A stretch of DNA of 64,000 nt from the NCBI GenBank assembly GCA_041396905.1, contig JAWKXQ010000016.1, positions 1-64,000 on the forward strand, written 5' to 3'. The notes below the pieces were generated by a model, which did no database searches, was not told where the DNA came from, and saw only the letters and a list, made by a program, of their open reading frames with translations. This document shows positions 1-8,244 of the stretch, piece after piece (positions within the stretch are counted from its first letter, which is position 1; each line of letters begins with the position of its first letter). The position numbers and the translations under genes were made by a program. The stretch is from JACXVD01 sp020446665. GTDB lineage: Bacteria > Pseudomonadota > Alphaproteobacteria > Sphingomonadales > Sphingomonadaceae.

Positions 1-1352
1 AACGTCTGCACATCGTCGCGGATACGGTCTGCCGCGGCGCTTTCCGGGCCAAGTTCGTCACGGATCCAGGCCTTCACAAAAGGGCCTGACGTATCCCACA
101 TGTTGATCTGCGGATTGAGCTGGGTGGCGATGCCTTCGACCATCACCATCGTCTTTTGCAGCAGCAGCAGATGCGGCTGGGTCTGCATGTCGAAATCGCG
201 GGTGATGGCAAACAGCCCGTCGAGCATCTGCCCCACGCTCAACTCGCTTACAGGCTTGCCGCGCATCGGCTCACCCACGGCGCGCAGCGCGGTCGCGAAT
301 TCATCGACTGAATGATAGCTGGGCACATATTTCGCTTCGAAATGGATTTCCGCCACGCGCCGGTAATTGCCCGTGGTCAGGCCATAGAGGATTTCCGCCA
401 GCCACATGCGGGCGCGCCGGTCAATCCGGCCCATGATCCCGAAATCAATCGCCACGATCGTGCCATCGCTCTGCACGAACAGATTGCCCTGATGCATGTC
501 AGCATGGAAGAATCCTGAGCTGATCGCCTGTGTCAGAAAGGCAATGACCAGCCGGTTGGCCAGATCGGGCAGATCATGCCCGGCCGCCCGCAATGCCTCT
601 ACATCGCTGATCTTGGTGCCATCGATCCATTCGACCGTCATCACCCGGCCATTGGTGCGGTCCCAGTCGATAGCGGGCACACGATAGCCGGGCACGGCCT
701 GCATCGCCTCTGCCAGTTCGCTGGCGCTGGCCGCTTCGCGCCGCAAATCGAGCTCGCGATTGGTCCAGCGCTTGAAATTGGCAATGGTCAGACGCGGACG
801 CAGCCGAGCCGCTTCCCCGCCCAGCGCCTCCAGATGCGCGGCGGCCCATTCATAGGTCTGGATATCGCGCGCGAATTTCTCGCGGATGCCGGGGCGCAGC
901 ACCTTGACCGCCACTTCCTTGCCATCACTGGTGACGGCACGATGGACCTGCGCGATGGAGGCGGAGCCGACAGGATCAGGATCAAAGCTGCTATAGAGCG
1001 CTTCCAGCTTCTGGCCGAAACTGGCCTCCACCGCTGCCCGTATGGTCTCGAAGGGTACCGGCGGCAGACTGTCCTGCAGGCTGAGCAGATTGGTTGCTGC
1101 TTCCTCACCCACCAGATCGGGACGGGTGGCGAGCGTCTGCCCCAGCTTGATCGCTGCCGGGCCGATCTGCTGAAACGCACCGGCATAGTCAGGCACAGCG
1201 GGCTGAAAGGTGCCAAAGCGGGCCAGTCGGGCCAGCCGCTTCACCGGGCCGGGCGTATTGGGATCGCCTTCTATCCCGCGCAGCGCCCCGTGGCGGGCGA
1301 GCGTGCGGCCCCATTTGAGCAGCCGGAAAATATGCGTGGCGGGTTTAGTCAT
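1..1352 (-). CDS. ubiB: UbiB/ABC1-family kinase-like protein, partial
   Basis: Atypical kinase-like ATPase of the UbiB/ABC1/ADCK family, required for ubiquinone biosynthesis at the inner membrane. The gene starts with ATG at 1352 and runs off the left edge of the window, so only about 450 residues are visible. They include the family motif AAIKLGQTLA near residue 70 (the KxGQ element), the nucleotide-binding lysine in VAVKVLRPG (K150), the catalytic HADMHQGN (283-290) and the metal-binding DFG (303-305). It lies just downstream of ubiE on the same strand, and the mutM / ubiE-ubiB arrangement is common in alphaproteobacteria. The reading frame is intact throughout the visible part. Confidence 0.93.
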   Translation of the reverse strand, partial: MTKPATHIFRLLKWGRTLARHGALRGIEGDPNTPGPVKRLARLARFGTFQPAVPDYAGAFQQIGPAAIKLGQTLATRPDLVGEEAATNLLSLQDSLPPVPFETIRAAVEASFGQKLEALYSSFDPDPVGSASIAQVHRAVTSDGKEVAVKVLRPGIREKFARDIQTYEWAAAHLEALGGEAARLRPRLTIANFKRWTNRELDLRREAASASELAEAMQAVPGYRVPAIDWDRTNGRVMTVEWIDGTKISDVEALRAAGHDLPDLANRLVIAFLTQAISSGFFHADMHQGNLFVQSDGTIVAIDFGIMGRIDRRARMWLAEILYGLTTGNYRRVAEIHFEAKYVPSYHSVDEFATALRAVGEPMRGKPVSELSVGQMLDGLFAITRDFDMQTQPHLLLLQKTMVMVEGIATQLNPQINMWDTSGPFVKAWIRDELGPESAAADRIRDDVQT

Positions 1353-1383
1353 GGGGCAATTACGCGACCGGTAACGATCACTC

Positions 1384-2115
1384 TCAAGCCTTCCATCCCG
1401 AATGGATATTCACCGCGCCGCCCAGGATCGATTCGAACTTTGTCCGCACAAAACCGGCATCGCGGATCATGGCTTCGAATTCGCGCGGGCGTGGGAAGCG
1501 GCGGATCGATTCCGCCAGATAGCGATAGCTGTCCTCGTCATCGGCAATCACCTTGCCGATCAGCGGCATGAGCTTATGCGAATAGAGGTCATAGACTTCC
1601 TTGAAGCCCGGCCAATCGGTGGAGCTGAATTCCATGCAATAGAAACGCCCGCCATATTTCAGCACCCGGTGCGCCTCGCGCAATGCCTTGTCGATATGGG
1701 TCACATTCCGGATGCCGAACACGATGGTGTAGGCGTCATAGGTACGGGCAGGATAGGTCAGCTCTTCCGCATTCTGGCAAGACCAGCTGAGACCATCAAT
1801 GCCGCGATCCATGGCCCGTTCGATCCCGACATCGAGCATGTCCTGATTGATATCGGCCACGGTCACTTCCGCGCCCCGCGCCGCCATGCGGAAGGCAATA
1901 TCGCCTGTGCCGCCCGCCATGTCGAGGATCGCCTCGCCATGTTGCGGCTTTACCCGGCGCACGAATTTGTCCTTCCACAGCCGGTGCATGCCGCCTGACA
2001 TGGCATCGTTCATGATGTCATATTTGGCCGCAACGCTGGAGAAGACCGCGCCAACGCGCTTGGTCTTTTCCTCGGGGGCTACATCTTCATAGCCGAAAGA
2101 TACCTGATCGCTCAT
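1384..2115 (-). CDS. ubiE: Bifunctional demethylmenaquinone/2-polyprenyl-benzoquinol methyltransferase UbiE
   Basis: SAM-dependent C-methyltransferase of ubiquinone (and menaquinone) synthesis. The protein opens with SDQVSFGYEDVAPEEKTKRV and continues with the UbiE hallmark VFSSVAAKYDIMNDAMSGGMHRLWKD. The SAM-binding motif ILDMAGGTGDIAF and the later FGIRNVTHIDKALREAHRVL block are also typical. About 243 residues, the normal length. I chose ATG 2115; a second ATG two codons upstream (2121) and one at 2151 are possible, but the family N-terminus begins at MSDQVSF. ubiB follows after 31 bp, so the two are probably co-transcribed. The upstream gap to the divergent mutM is filled by a structured repeat. 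Confidence 0.95.
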   Translation of the reverse strand: MSDQVSFGYEDVAPEEKTKRVGAVFSSVAAKYDIMNDAMSGGMHRLWKDKFVRRVKPQHGEAILDMAGGTGDIAFRMAARGAEVTVADINQDMLDVGIERAMDRGIDGLSWSCQNAEELTYPARTYDAYTIVFGIRNVTHIDKALREAHRVLKYGGRFYCMEFSSTDWPGFKEVYDLYSHKLMPLIGKVIADDEDSYRYLAESIRRFPRPREFEAMIRDAGFVRTKFESILGGAVNIHSGWKA

Positions 2116-2152
2116 ATCCATGCGCCTTAGGGGAGTTTCAGCATGGCGCAAA

Positions 2153-2431
2153 GGCTGTTAGGCCGCGTGGACCAATTCGCCGTGGTCACGGCCAGACGAG
2201 AAGCTGCCAGTTCAAGGAGCGAGGACGCAGGACATGCTACATATTCAAGGACGAGCAATGCCGAAATGGCGGTTTCTCGTCTGGCCCCGCAGGGGTTCGG
2301 CCCAAATCCGCCCTGACAGCGTTGCGCACGCTTGAAAGTGCGACGCACTTCCTGCGCGCACGCGCCTTGTCAGGGCAGATTTGGACTCGAACCGTGATCC
2401 ACGGCGAATTGGTCCACGCGGCCTAGCAACC
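2153..2431. repeat. Nested inverted-repeat element A between ubiE and mutM
   Basis: A non-coding element of about 280 bp fills the divergent ubiE/mutM promoter region. Its ends are an exact 27-bp inverted repeat, 2159-2185 against 2399-2425, which continues imperfectly to 2153 and 2431. Inside are two further inverted pairs: an exact 13-bp pair at 2190-2202/2274-2286, and a roughly 25-bp pair with a few mismatches at 2294-2318/2368-2393 that encloses a small hairpin (AAGTGCG...CGCACTT, 2336-2350). The whole can be drawn as a stem carrying two long arms. I see no target-site duplication and no credible ORF. It ends about 5 bp before the mutM start codon. It could be a MITE or a REP/BIME-like repeat. 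Confidence 0.8.
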
Positions 2432-2436
2432 AATCC

Positions 2437-3252
2437 ATGCCAGAGCTTCCAGAAGTCGAAACAACGGTCCGGGGCCTCGCCCGGTTCCTTGATGGAGAGC
2501 GGATCACGCGAGTGACGCTCAACCGGCCAGATATGCGCCGCCCCTTCCCCCCCGATCTGGTGCAGCTACTGACCGGGGCGACGATCACCGGGCTCGGGCG
2601 GCGGGCCAAATACGGGCTGATCCACACGGATCGGGCGCAAACCATGGTGTTCCATCTGGGCATGAGCGGGCGCTGGCGAATTGATCCCGAAGAAGTGGGC
2701 AAACATGATCATCTTGTGATGGAAACGCAGGGCCATCGCTTTGCATTATGCGACCCGCGCCGGTTCGGCTCAGTTGATCTGGTCACCACCGAAACCCTGG
2801 AAAGCTGGGGTCCCTTTGCTGCAATGGGGCCGGAACCGCTGAGCGAAGAGCTGTCCGCTGCGTTGCTCAAGGCAGCGCTGGCCGGGCGCAAACAGGCAAT
2901 CAAGCTGCTCCTGCTCGACCAGCGGATCATTGCCGGGCTGGGCAATATCTATGTCTGCGAAGCGTTGTGGCGCGCCGGGATCAGCCCGCGCCGTGCCGGC
3001 GGGCGCGTGACGCGGCCCATGCTGGAACGGCTGGTGCCCGCGATCAAGGAAGTGCTGGAACAATCCATCCGCGATGGCGGCTCATCCTTGCGCGACTATG
3101 CACAGCCCGATGGCGAACTGGGCTATTTCGCCACGCGCTTTGATGTTTACGGCCGCGAAGGCGAGGCGTGCCACCGCGCAGATGGCGGGACCATTGGCCG
3201 CATTCAGCAGGGCGGGCGCAGCAGCTGGTATTGCCCAGTCTGCCAGAAGTAG
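2437..3252 (+). CDS. mutM: Formamidopyrimidine-DNA glycosylase (Fpg/MutM)
   Basis: Base-excision-repair glycosylase/AP lyase that removes 8-oxoguanine and formamidopyrimidines. The N-terminus MPELPEVETTVRGL supplies the catalytic Pro2 and Glu3, and DQRIIAGLGNIYVCEALW is the helix-two-turn-helix region. The usual C-terminal zinc finger is present but altered: only the first (EAC) and last two cysteines (YCPVCQK) are clear, and the second cysteine position reads HRADGG. Length is 271 residues, normal for the family. No Shine-Dalgarno sequence is visible, because repeat A ends about 5 bp upstream of the ATG, so its transcription and translation signals must lie in or next to the repeat. Confidence 0.95.
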   Translation: MPELPEVETTVRGLARFLDGERITRVTLNRPDMRRPFPPDLVQLLTGATITGLGRRAKYGLIHTDRAQTMVFHLGMSGRWRIDPEEVGKHDHLVMETQGHRFALCDPRRFGSVDLVTTETLESWGPFAAMGPEPLSEELSAALLKAALAGRKQAIKLLLLDQRIIAGLGNIYVCEALWRAGISPRRAGGRVTRPMLERLVPAIKEVLEQSIRDGGSSLRDYAQPDGELGYFATRFDVYGREGEACHRADGGTIGRIQQGGRSSWYCPVCQK

Positions 3253-3382
3253 CTGCCTTTTGCTTGACGATTCGCAGGGTGCCCGCTAAGGGCGCCGCTT
3301 TCCGGCGGTAACCGCCATTTTCGAGATTTGACAGACAGGGTTTTCCGGCCGCGCAGCGCCGCGGCCCGAGATAGGAAGAAAC

Positions 3383-3643
3383 ATGGCCAATACGCCGCAA
3401 GCACGCAAGCGCATCCGTCGCAACGCCCGCCGCACCGAAATCAACGGTGCCCGCATGAGCCGCATCCGTTCCTTCGTGAAGAAGGTCGAAGCAGCCATCG
3501 AAGGTGGCAACAAGGAAGAAGCCGCTGCGGCGCTCAAGGCTGCGCAGCCCGAAATGGCCCGCGGTGTCGCTCGCGGTGTGCTGCACAAGAACACTGTAGC
3601 GCGGAAAATGTCGCGCCTGTCCAAGCGAGTCGCTTCCCTGTGA
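3383..3643 (+). CDS. rpsT: 30S ribosomal protein S20
   Basis: Primary 16S rRNA-binding protein of the small subunit. The 86-residue product MANTPQARKRIRRNARRTEI... is very basic and has the S20 family layout, including GVLHKNTVARKMSRLSKRV at the C-terminus. AGGAAGAAAC precedes the ATG as a ribosome-binding site. It lies upstream of dnaA on the same strand, a frequent alphaproteobacterial arrangement, and is followed by a strong terminator, so the two are probably transcribed separately. Confidence 0.97.
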   Translation: MANTPQARKRIRRNARRTEINGARMSRIRSFVKKVEAAIEGGNKEEAAAALKAAQPEMARGVARGVLHKNTVARKMSRLSKRVASL

Positions 3644-3685
3644 TTCGCTGCCCCTGATGGGGCAATGATCTCGTAAAACAGCCAA

Positions 3686-3714
3686 GGGGCCGGTCGCGAA
3701 GCACCGGCCTTTTA
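3686..3714 (+). terminator. Rho-independent terminator of rpsT
   Basis: GGCCGGT (3688-3694) pairs with ACCGGCC (3703-3709) around an 8-base loop and is followed directly by TTTTAT. It lies about 45 bp after the rpsT stop codon and should end that transcript. Confidence 0.85.
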
Positions 3715-4061
3715 TGTTACAATGGCGTTACATGTTGCGATGCAACAGGTCGGAAGTCCGCGATTCGCGCCAGGTGATTTTCAAAATCACAAGGTAAACA
3801 GCGGATTAAACGGGCCTCTGCGGCACTGCGCGAGTCAACACAATTATTTCAGTTTTTTTGCATTCCACAGCCTTGCTTCCACAGCTTTGCTGCTCTTTAT
3901 AACACTGCAACACCGGGGCCAGGACGGACCCGGTTCTTACAGATTGAATTGATGGATTCAGCCCGAATCATGCGATTCTGGCAAAGGGCGAAGCCTTGTC
4001 CAATCACGAAGATCGGCATGCGCAGTCGGGATGCTGCGTCAAGGGTGAGACGGACAGGATA
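3715..4061. other. rpsT-dnaA intergenic region
   Basis: About 350 bp without a gene, less GC-rich than its surroundings, expected to hold the dnaA promoter. Two copies of TTCCACAG (3863-3870 and 3877-3884) sit 14 bp apart. They share the TCCACA core of DnaA boxes but mismatch the full TTATCCACA consensus, so autoregulatory sites are possible but not supported. No ORF or RNA gene is recognisable. Confidence 0.4.
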
Positions 4062-5519
4062 ATGGTGCAAAAGCCGGACGCGGGCGCAAAAGCGCAAACG
4101 CAATGATGACACAATCGAAGATCTGGAAGCGGTAAATCTTGCAGCAGACTGGTCGGATATCAGCCTGGGCCTGCGCAAGGATTTGGGGCACCAATTGTTC
4201 AGCCAGTGGATTCGCCCGATCCAGCTGGGCGGTTTCTGCAAGGATACGGGCACGCTCGACCTCTATTTGCCGACGGAATTCTCTGCCAACTGGGTGCAGG
4301 ATCGATTCGCTGACCGGCTTTCGCTGGCAGCTGGAAGATCGCCCGCAGCGAAGTGAAGAATGTGCGCATTCAGGTGCATCCGGGTCGGCGTCAGCTGCCC
4401 GAATTGCGGCTCGACGATGGACGTCGCCCGGCCAATGACAGCGTCAGCGCAATGGCCATGGCGGCCAACACTCTGGGCGATCAGGGCTTTACCTCTTCGG
4501 TCGGCCTCGACCCGTCGCTGACCTTTGCGGCATTCGTCACTGGCGAGGCCAATGTGCTGGCCTGCAACGCCGCGCAGCGCATGGCCGCGACTGAAACGCC
4601 GCAATTCAGCCCGCTCTATCTCAAGGCCGCCACCGGCCAGGGCAAGACCCATCTGATGCACGCCATCGGCCACGCCTATCTGCAGGCCCATCCGCGCGCG
4701 CGCATCTTCTATTGCAGCGCAGAACGCTTCATGGTCGAATTCGTCCAGGCGCTCAAAGCCAATCAGATGATCGAATTCAAGGCGCGCTTGCGCAGTTTCG
4801 ATCTGCTGCTGGTGGACGATATCCAGTTCATCATCGGCAAGGCGAGCGCGCAGGAAGAATTGCTCTACACCATCGACGCTCTGCTGGCAGAGGGCAAACG
4901 TCTGGTCTTCGCCGCTGACCGCGCGCCGCAGGCGCTGGACGGGGTGGAACCGCGCCTGCTCAGCCGCCTGTCCATGGGGCTGGTGGCAGACATCCAGCCC
5001 GCCGATATCGAGCTGCGCCGCAAGATCCTCGTCTCCAAGCTGAGCAAATTCGCTCCGCTCGACGTGCCCGATGATGTGATCGATTTCCTCGCCCGCACTA
5101 TCACCCGCAATGTGCGCGAACTGGTGGGCGGCCTGAACAAGCTGATCGCCTATGCCCAGCTGACCGGGCAGGAAGTGTCGCTCCAGCTGGCCGAAGAGCA
5201 GCTGACCGATATTCTCAGCGCCAATCGCCGCCGGATCACGATTGACGAAATCCAGCGCACTGTGTGCCAGTTCTATCGCATTGACCGTGCAGAGATGAGC
5301 AGCAAGCGGCGCGCCCGCGCAGTCGTGCGCCCCCGGCAGGTGGCGATGTATCTGGCAAAAGTGCTGACCCCGCGTTCCTATCCGGAAATCGGCCGCAAAT
5401 TTGGCGGGCGCGATCACTCCACTGTGATCCATGCCGTGCGGCTGATCGAGGATCTGCGCCAGCGCGATGCCGATATGGATGGCGATGTGCGCAGCCTGCT
5501 GCGCCAGCTGGAGAGCTGA
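4062..5519 (+). CDS. dnaA: Chromosomal replication initiator DnaA, with two compensating frameshifts
   Basis: AAA+ initiator that binds DnaA boxes at oriC and opens the duplex. From ATG 4062 the frame reads MVQKPDAGAKAQTQ and then hits stops at 4104. The homologous frame resumes one base later (DDTIEDLEAVNLAADWSDIS) and continues through the N-terminal domain (LGHQLFSQWIRPIQLGGF). A second shift near 4329 returns to the first frame (WKIARSEVKNVRIQVHP). After that the gene is intact: Walker A-like ATGQGKTHL, Walker B LLVDDIQF and the DNA-binding signature GRDHSTVIHAVRLIE. Total length, 1458 bp, is a multiple of three, so the two shifts cancel. DnaA is essential, so sequencing error is the likeliest explanation. 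Confidence 0.9.
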
Positions 5520-5563
5520 AGAAGTCATCGACAAGCTCTCCACAGCCTGCCAACAGGCTGCGC

Positions 5564-5995
5564 ATGAATGTGCCCACACCCTCGCACCCCATCTCCACCC
5601 TGCCCCACAGCCTTTGGGACACGCTGGTGCGCGGGATGCGGGGCAAGTGTCCGCGCTGCGGCGGGGCGAGCCTGTTTCGCAAATGGCTCAAGCCGCGCGA
5701 TGCCTGCGCAGCCTGCGGGGTGGATCTGACGCCGCAACAAGCGGATGATTTCCCGGCCTATATTTCGATCTTCGTCACCGGCCATTTGCTCGCGCCGGTG
5801 ATCATCATGCTGGTGCGCGATTATGCGCTGACGCCGGGGCAAATGGCGGCAATCATCCTGCCGCTGGCCGCCGCATTGATGCTCGCCGTGCTGCAACCGG
5901 CCAAAGGCGCGGTGATTGCCATGCAATGGTGGCATGGCATGCACGGCTTTGTCCGCGAGCGGCCGCCCGGCTTCGATCAGCCTGCTTCCAAATGA
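5564..5995 (+). CDS. DUF983 family small membrane protein
   Basis: Protein of 143 residues. It has a rubredoxin-like zinc motif, CPRCGG about 30 residues from the start followed by CAACGVDL, and then two hydrophobic segments (YISIFVTGHLLAPVIIMLV and MAAIILPLAAALMLAVL). This is the layout of the DUF983 family, whose function is unknown; members are often annotated near cytochrome oxidase or dnaA loci. The stop codon overlaps the start of the next gene (ATGA at 5992-5995), so the two are translationally coupled. The ATG is not preceded by a strong Shine-Dalgarno sequence. Confidence 0.8.
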   Translation: MNVPTPSHPISTLPHSLWDTLVRGMRGKCPRCGGASLFRKWLKPRDACAACGVDLTPQQADDFPAYISIFVTGHLLAPVIIMLVRDYALTPGQMAAIILPLAAALMLAVLQPAKGAVIAMQWWHGMHGFVRERPPGFDQPASK

Positions 5996-6768
5996 GCCTC
6001 GCGCCCGAACGCCTTGATCGCTTTGCGCGCCATATCGTCCTGCCCGAAATTGGCGGTGCGGGGCAGGCAAGGCTGGTGGAGAGCCATGTCGTGCTGGTGG
6101 GGCTGGGCGGGATCGGCAACCCGGCCCTGCAATATCTGGCCGGGGCCGGAATCGGACGATTGACGCTGGTCGATAGCGACACCGTCGATGCCAGCAATCT
6201 GCAACGGCAAACGATCTTTTCCGAACGCGATGTCGGCCATGGCAAGGCAGTGGCCGCGCGCCGCTGGGTACAGAATTTCGACAAGTCGCTGGACATCACG
6301 ATCAGCGACCGGCGCATCACAGCCGACAATGCCGCCGCGCTGGTTGCAGGGGCAGACCTCGTGCTCGACGGGACTGACAATTTCGCCACCCGCCTTGCCG
6401 TGTCCGATGCCTGTGTCGCTGCTGGCGTGCCATTGCTCTCTGCCGCTGTCGGGCGGTTCCAGGGCCAGGTAGCCGCCTTTGCCGGGCATTTGCCCGATCA
6501 GGCCTGCTATCGCTGCTTCGTTGGCGATGCATTTGACGCAGAGGATTGCGACACCTGCGCCGATGATGGCGTGCTGGGCGCGATGGTCGGATGGGTCGGC
6601 ACATTCGCCGCGATGCAGGCGGTGCGGGTGCTGCTGCAAGGCGTCAGCGCCCGGCTGGGCGATCCGCAATGGGGCACGCTCCACCTGATGGACGGGCTGC
6701 AGCCGGGCATGCGGAGCATGCGGATACCAAAGGATCCGGGCTGCAAGCTGTGCGGCGCGAGCGCCTGA
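5992..6768 (+). CDS. MoeB/ThiF-type adenylyltransferase (E1-like)
   Basis: E1-like enzyme that adenylates the C-terminal glycine of a ubiquitin-like sulfur carrier such as MoaD or ThiS. The 258-residue product MSLAPERLDRFARHIVLPEI has the ATP-binding GLGGIGNPALQYLAGAGIG followed by LVDSDTVDASNLQRQTIF, and DGTDNFATRLAVSDAC, where the conserved Asp contacts the adenylate. Four cysteines that could bind structural zinc occur as CYRC and CKLC. The gene overlaps the DUF983 ORF by 4 bp. MoeB (molybdopterin) is favoured over ThiF because no thiamine genes are nearby, but the sequence alone does not settle which. Confidence 0.88.
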   Translation: MSLAPERLDRFARHIVLPEIGGAGQARLVESHVVLVGLGGIGNPALQYLAGAGIGRLTLVDSDTVDASNLQRQTIFSERDVGHGKAVAARRWVQNFDKSLDITISDRRITADNAAALVAGADLVLDGTDNFATRLAVSDACVAAGVPLLSAAVGRFQGQVAAFAGHLPDQACYRCFVGDAFDAEDCDTCADDGVLGAMVGWVGTFAAMQAVRVLLQGVSARLGDPQWGTLHLMDGLQPGMRSMRIPKDPGCKLCGASA

Positions 6769-6770
6769 GG

Positions 6771-7470
6771 TCAACGCGCCAGCATCTCCTCCACCCACAT
6801 CGGCACCAGTTCCCGTTCTGCCCTGACGGCTCTCATGGAACCAGTTCGATCCTTCGCTGCGTTCGAGGTTGAGCTCCTGAGTTTGCACCCCCAGCTCGCG
6901 GGCATCGCGGACAAACCCTGCCGCAGGATAGACCGCACCGCTCGTGCCAATGCTCACGAACAGGTCGGCATTACGCAGGGCGGTATAGATCCGGTCCATC
7001 TGATAGGCATTTCGCCAAACCACACGACATCAGGGCGCAGCATCGGGGCACGGCAGACCGGGCATGGCGGGCGGTCAATCATCGGCGCATCCCACGGGCT
7101 GCGCATTTCGCAGGCGGTGCAGAGCGCGCTTTTCAATTCACCATGCATGTGAAGCACACGGCTGGCGCCAGCACGTTCATGCAGATCACCACATTCTGCG
7201 TGACGATCAGCAGGTCCCCGCCCCATTCTGCATCGAGCCGCGCCAGGGCTGCGTGCGCGGCATTGGGCTCTACCCTGGCCAGCGCAGCGCGGCGCATATC
7301 GTAAAAATTGACACCAGATCGGGGTCGCGCGCAAAAACCTTCCGGCGTGGCGACATCCTCCACCTGGTGCTGCTCCCACAGCCCGCCGGCATCGCGGAAG
7401 GTATCAATCCCGCTTTCCCGCAGAAATCCCGGCCCCGGTGAGAATGACAATGTTGGTGGATTTGGCTCAT
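6771..7470 (-). pseudogene. cobB: Sir2-family NAD-dependent protein deacylase (CobB type), multiply frameshifted
   Basis: All parts of a sirtuin can be read, but in alternating frames: MSQIH then NIVILTGAGIS at the N-terminus, ESGIDTFRDAGGLWEQHQVE, TQNV then DLHERAGASRVLHMHGEL, the zinc-binding CTAC and CPVC pairs, VVWFGEMP, and finally IGTSGAVYPAAGFVRDARE. At least six single-base insertions or deletions are needed to join them (near 7451, 7418, 7340, 7313, 7188, 7012 and 6800). Total length, 700 bp, is not a multiple of three. The residues themselves are well conserved, so the damage is either very recent or an assembly error. It shares this problem with the neighbouring dapB. Confidence 0.82.
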
Positions 7471-7504
7471 CTCCCCCATGAAACACGCCAGCAAAAGGGA
7501 TGCA

Positions 7505-8213
7505 ATGGCACGGATCGGTATAATCGGCAGCGAAGGGCGGCGGCAGGCGCTGATGCAGGCGGCTGCTGCCGGGCATGAAGTCGCAGGCGGCGTCGATAAA
7601 GGCGATGTTGCCGGTCTGGCGACCGCAGCGATGTGCTGGTCGATTTCTCCGCCCCTGCTGCGCTGGAGACAAATCTCCACGCCGCCATCGGCGCGGGCAT
7701 CCCGCTGGTGATCGGCACGACCGGGCTGAAGAGGCACACCACTCTGCCATCGATGCGGCTGCGCGGTGGTGCCGATCCTGCAGACGGGCAACACTTCGCT
7801 GGGCGTCACCTTGCTTGCCCATCTGGTGCGTGATGCGGCCAGTCGGCTGGGGCCGGACTGGATATCGAGATTGTCGAAATGCACCACCGGATGAAGGTGG
7901 ATGCGCCATCGGGTACCGCGTTGTTGCTGGGCGAAGCGGCGGCGGAAGGGCGCGGGATTGATCTTGCCAGCAACAGCGAAAGCGGTCGCCATGGCCAGAC
8001 CGGCGCACGCGCAGGCGGGGCGATTGGCTTCTGCTGCCCTGCGCGGTGGCGGGGGAGCACAGCGTGATCCTGGCCGGGGAGCAGGAACGGCTGACCTTGT
8101 CCCACAGCGCAGAAAACCGCATGATCTTTGCCCGCGGGGCAGTGAAGGCGGCAGAATGGCTGCTGGGCAAGGGGGCCGGGCGTTACACCATGCCGCAAGT
8201 ACTGGGATTGTAG
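7505..8213 (+). pseudogene. dapB: 4-hydroxy-tetrahydrodipicolinate reductase DapB, multiply frameshifted
   Basis: Lysine/diaminopimelate pathway reductase. Conserved DapB blocks appear in order but in different frames: MARIGIIGSEGRRQALMQAA, then VLVDFSAPAALETNLHAAIG, GIPLVIGTTGL, AHHSAIDAAAR, the block VPILQTGNTSLGVTLLAHLV, EIVEMHHRMKVDAPSGTALL with the signature lysine, and ENRMIFARGAVKAAEWLLGK at the C-terminus. Single-base deletions are inferred near 7625, 7731, 7770 and 7862, with further errors near 8031-8053. Length is 709 bp. dapB is normally essential unless the pathway is bypassed, which again points to sequencing error. Its place next to nth is a usual one in this bacterial order. 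Confidence 0.85.
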
Positions 8214-8244
8214 CATAGACACAGTTCGGGGGGACTGAGACAGG

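Noticed and set aside
2294..2400. Possible tRNA in element A because of a GGTTCGAGTCC-like stretch on the minus strand
   Set aside because: The flanking stem does not pair as a T arm, and no acceptor or anticodon arm can be built.
3861..3884. DnaA boxes or oriC before dnaA
   Set aside because: Two TTCCACAG motifs share only the TCCACA core; there is no box cluster or unwinding element of the kind expected of an origin.
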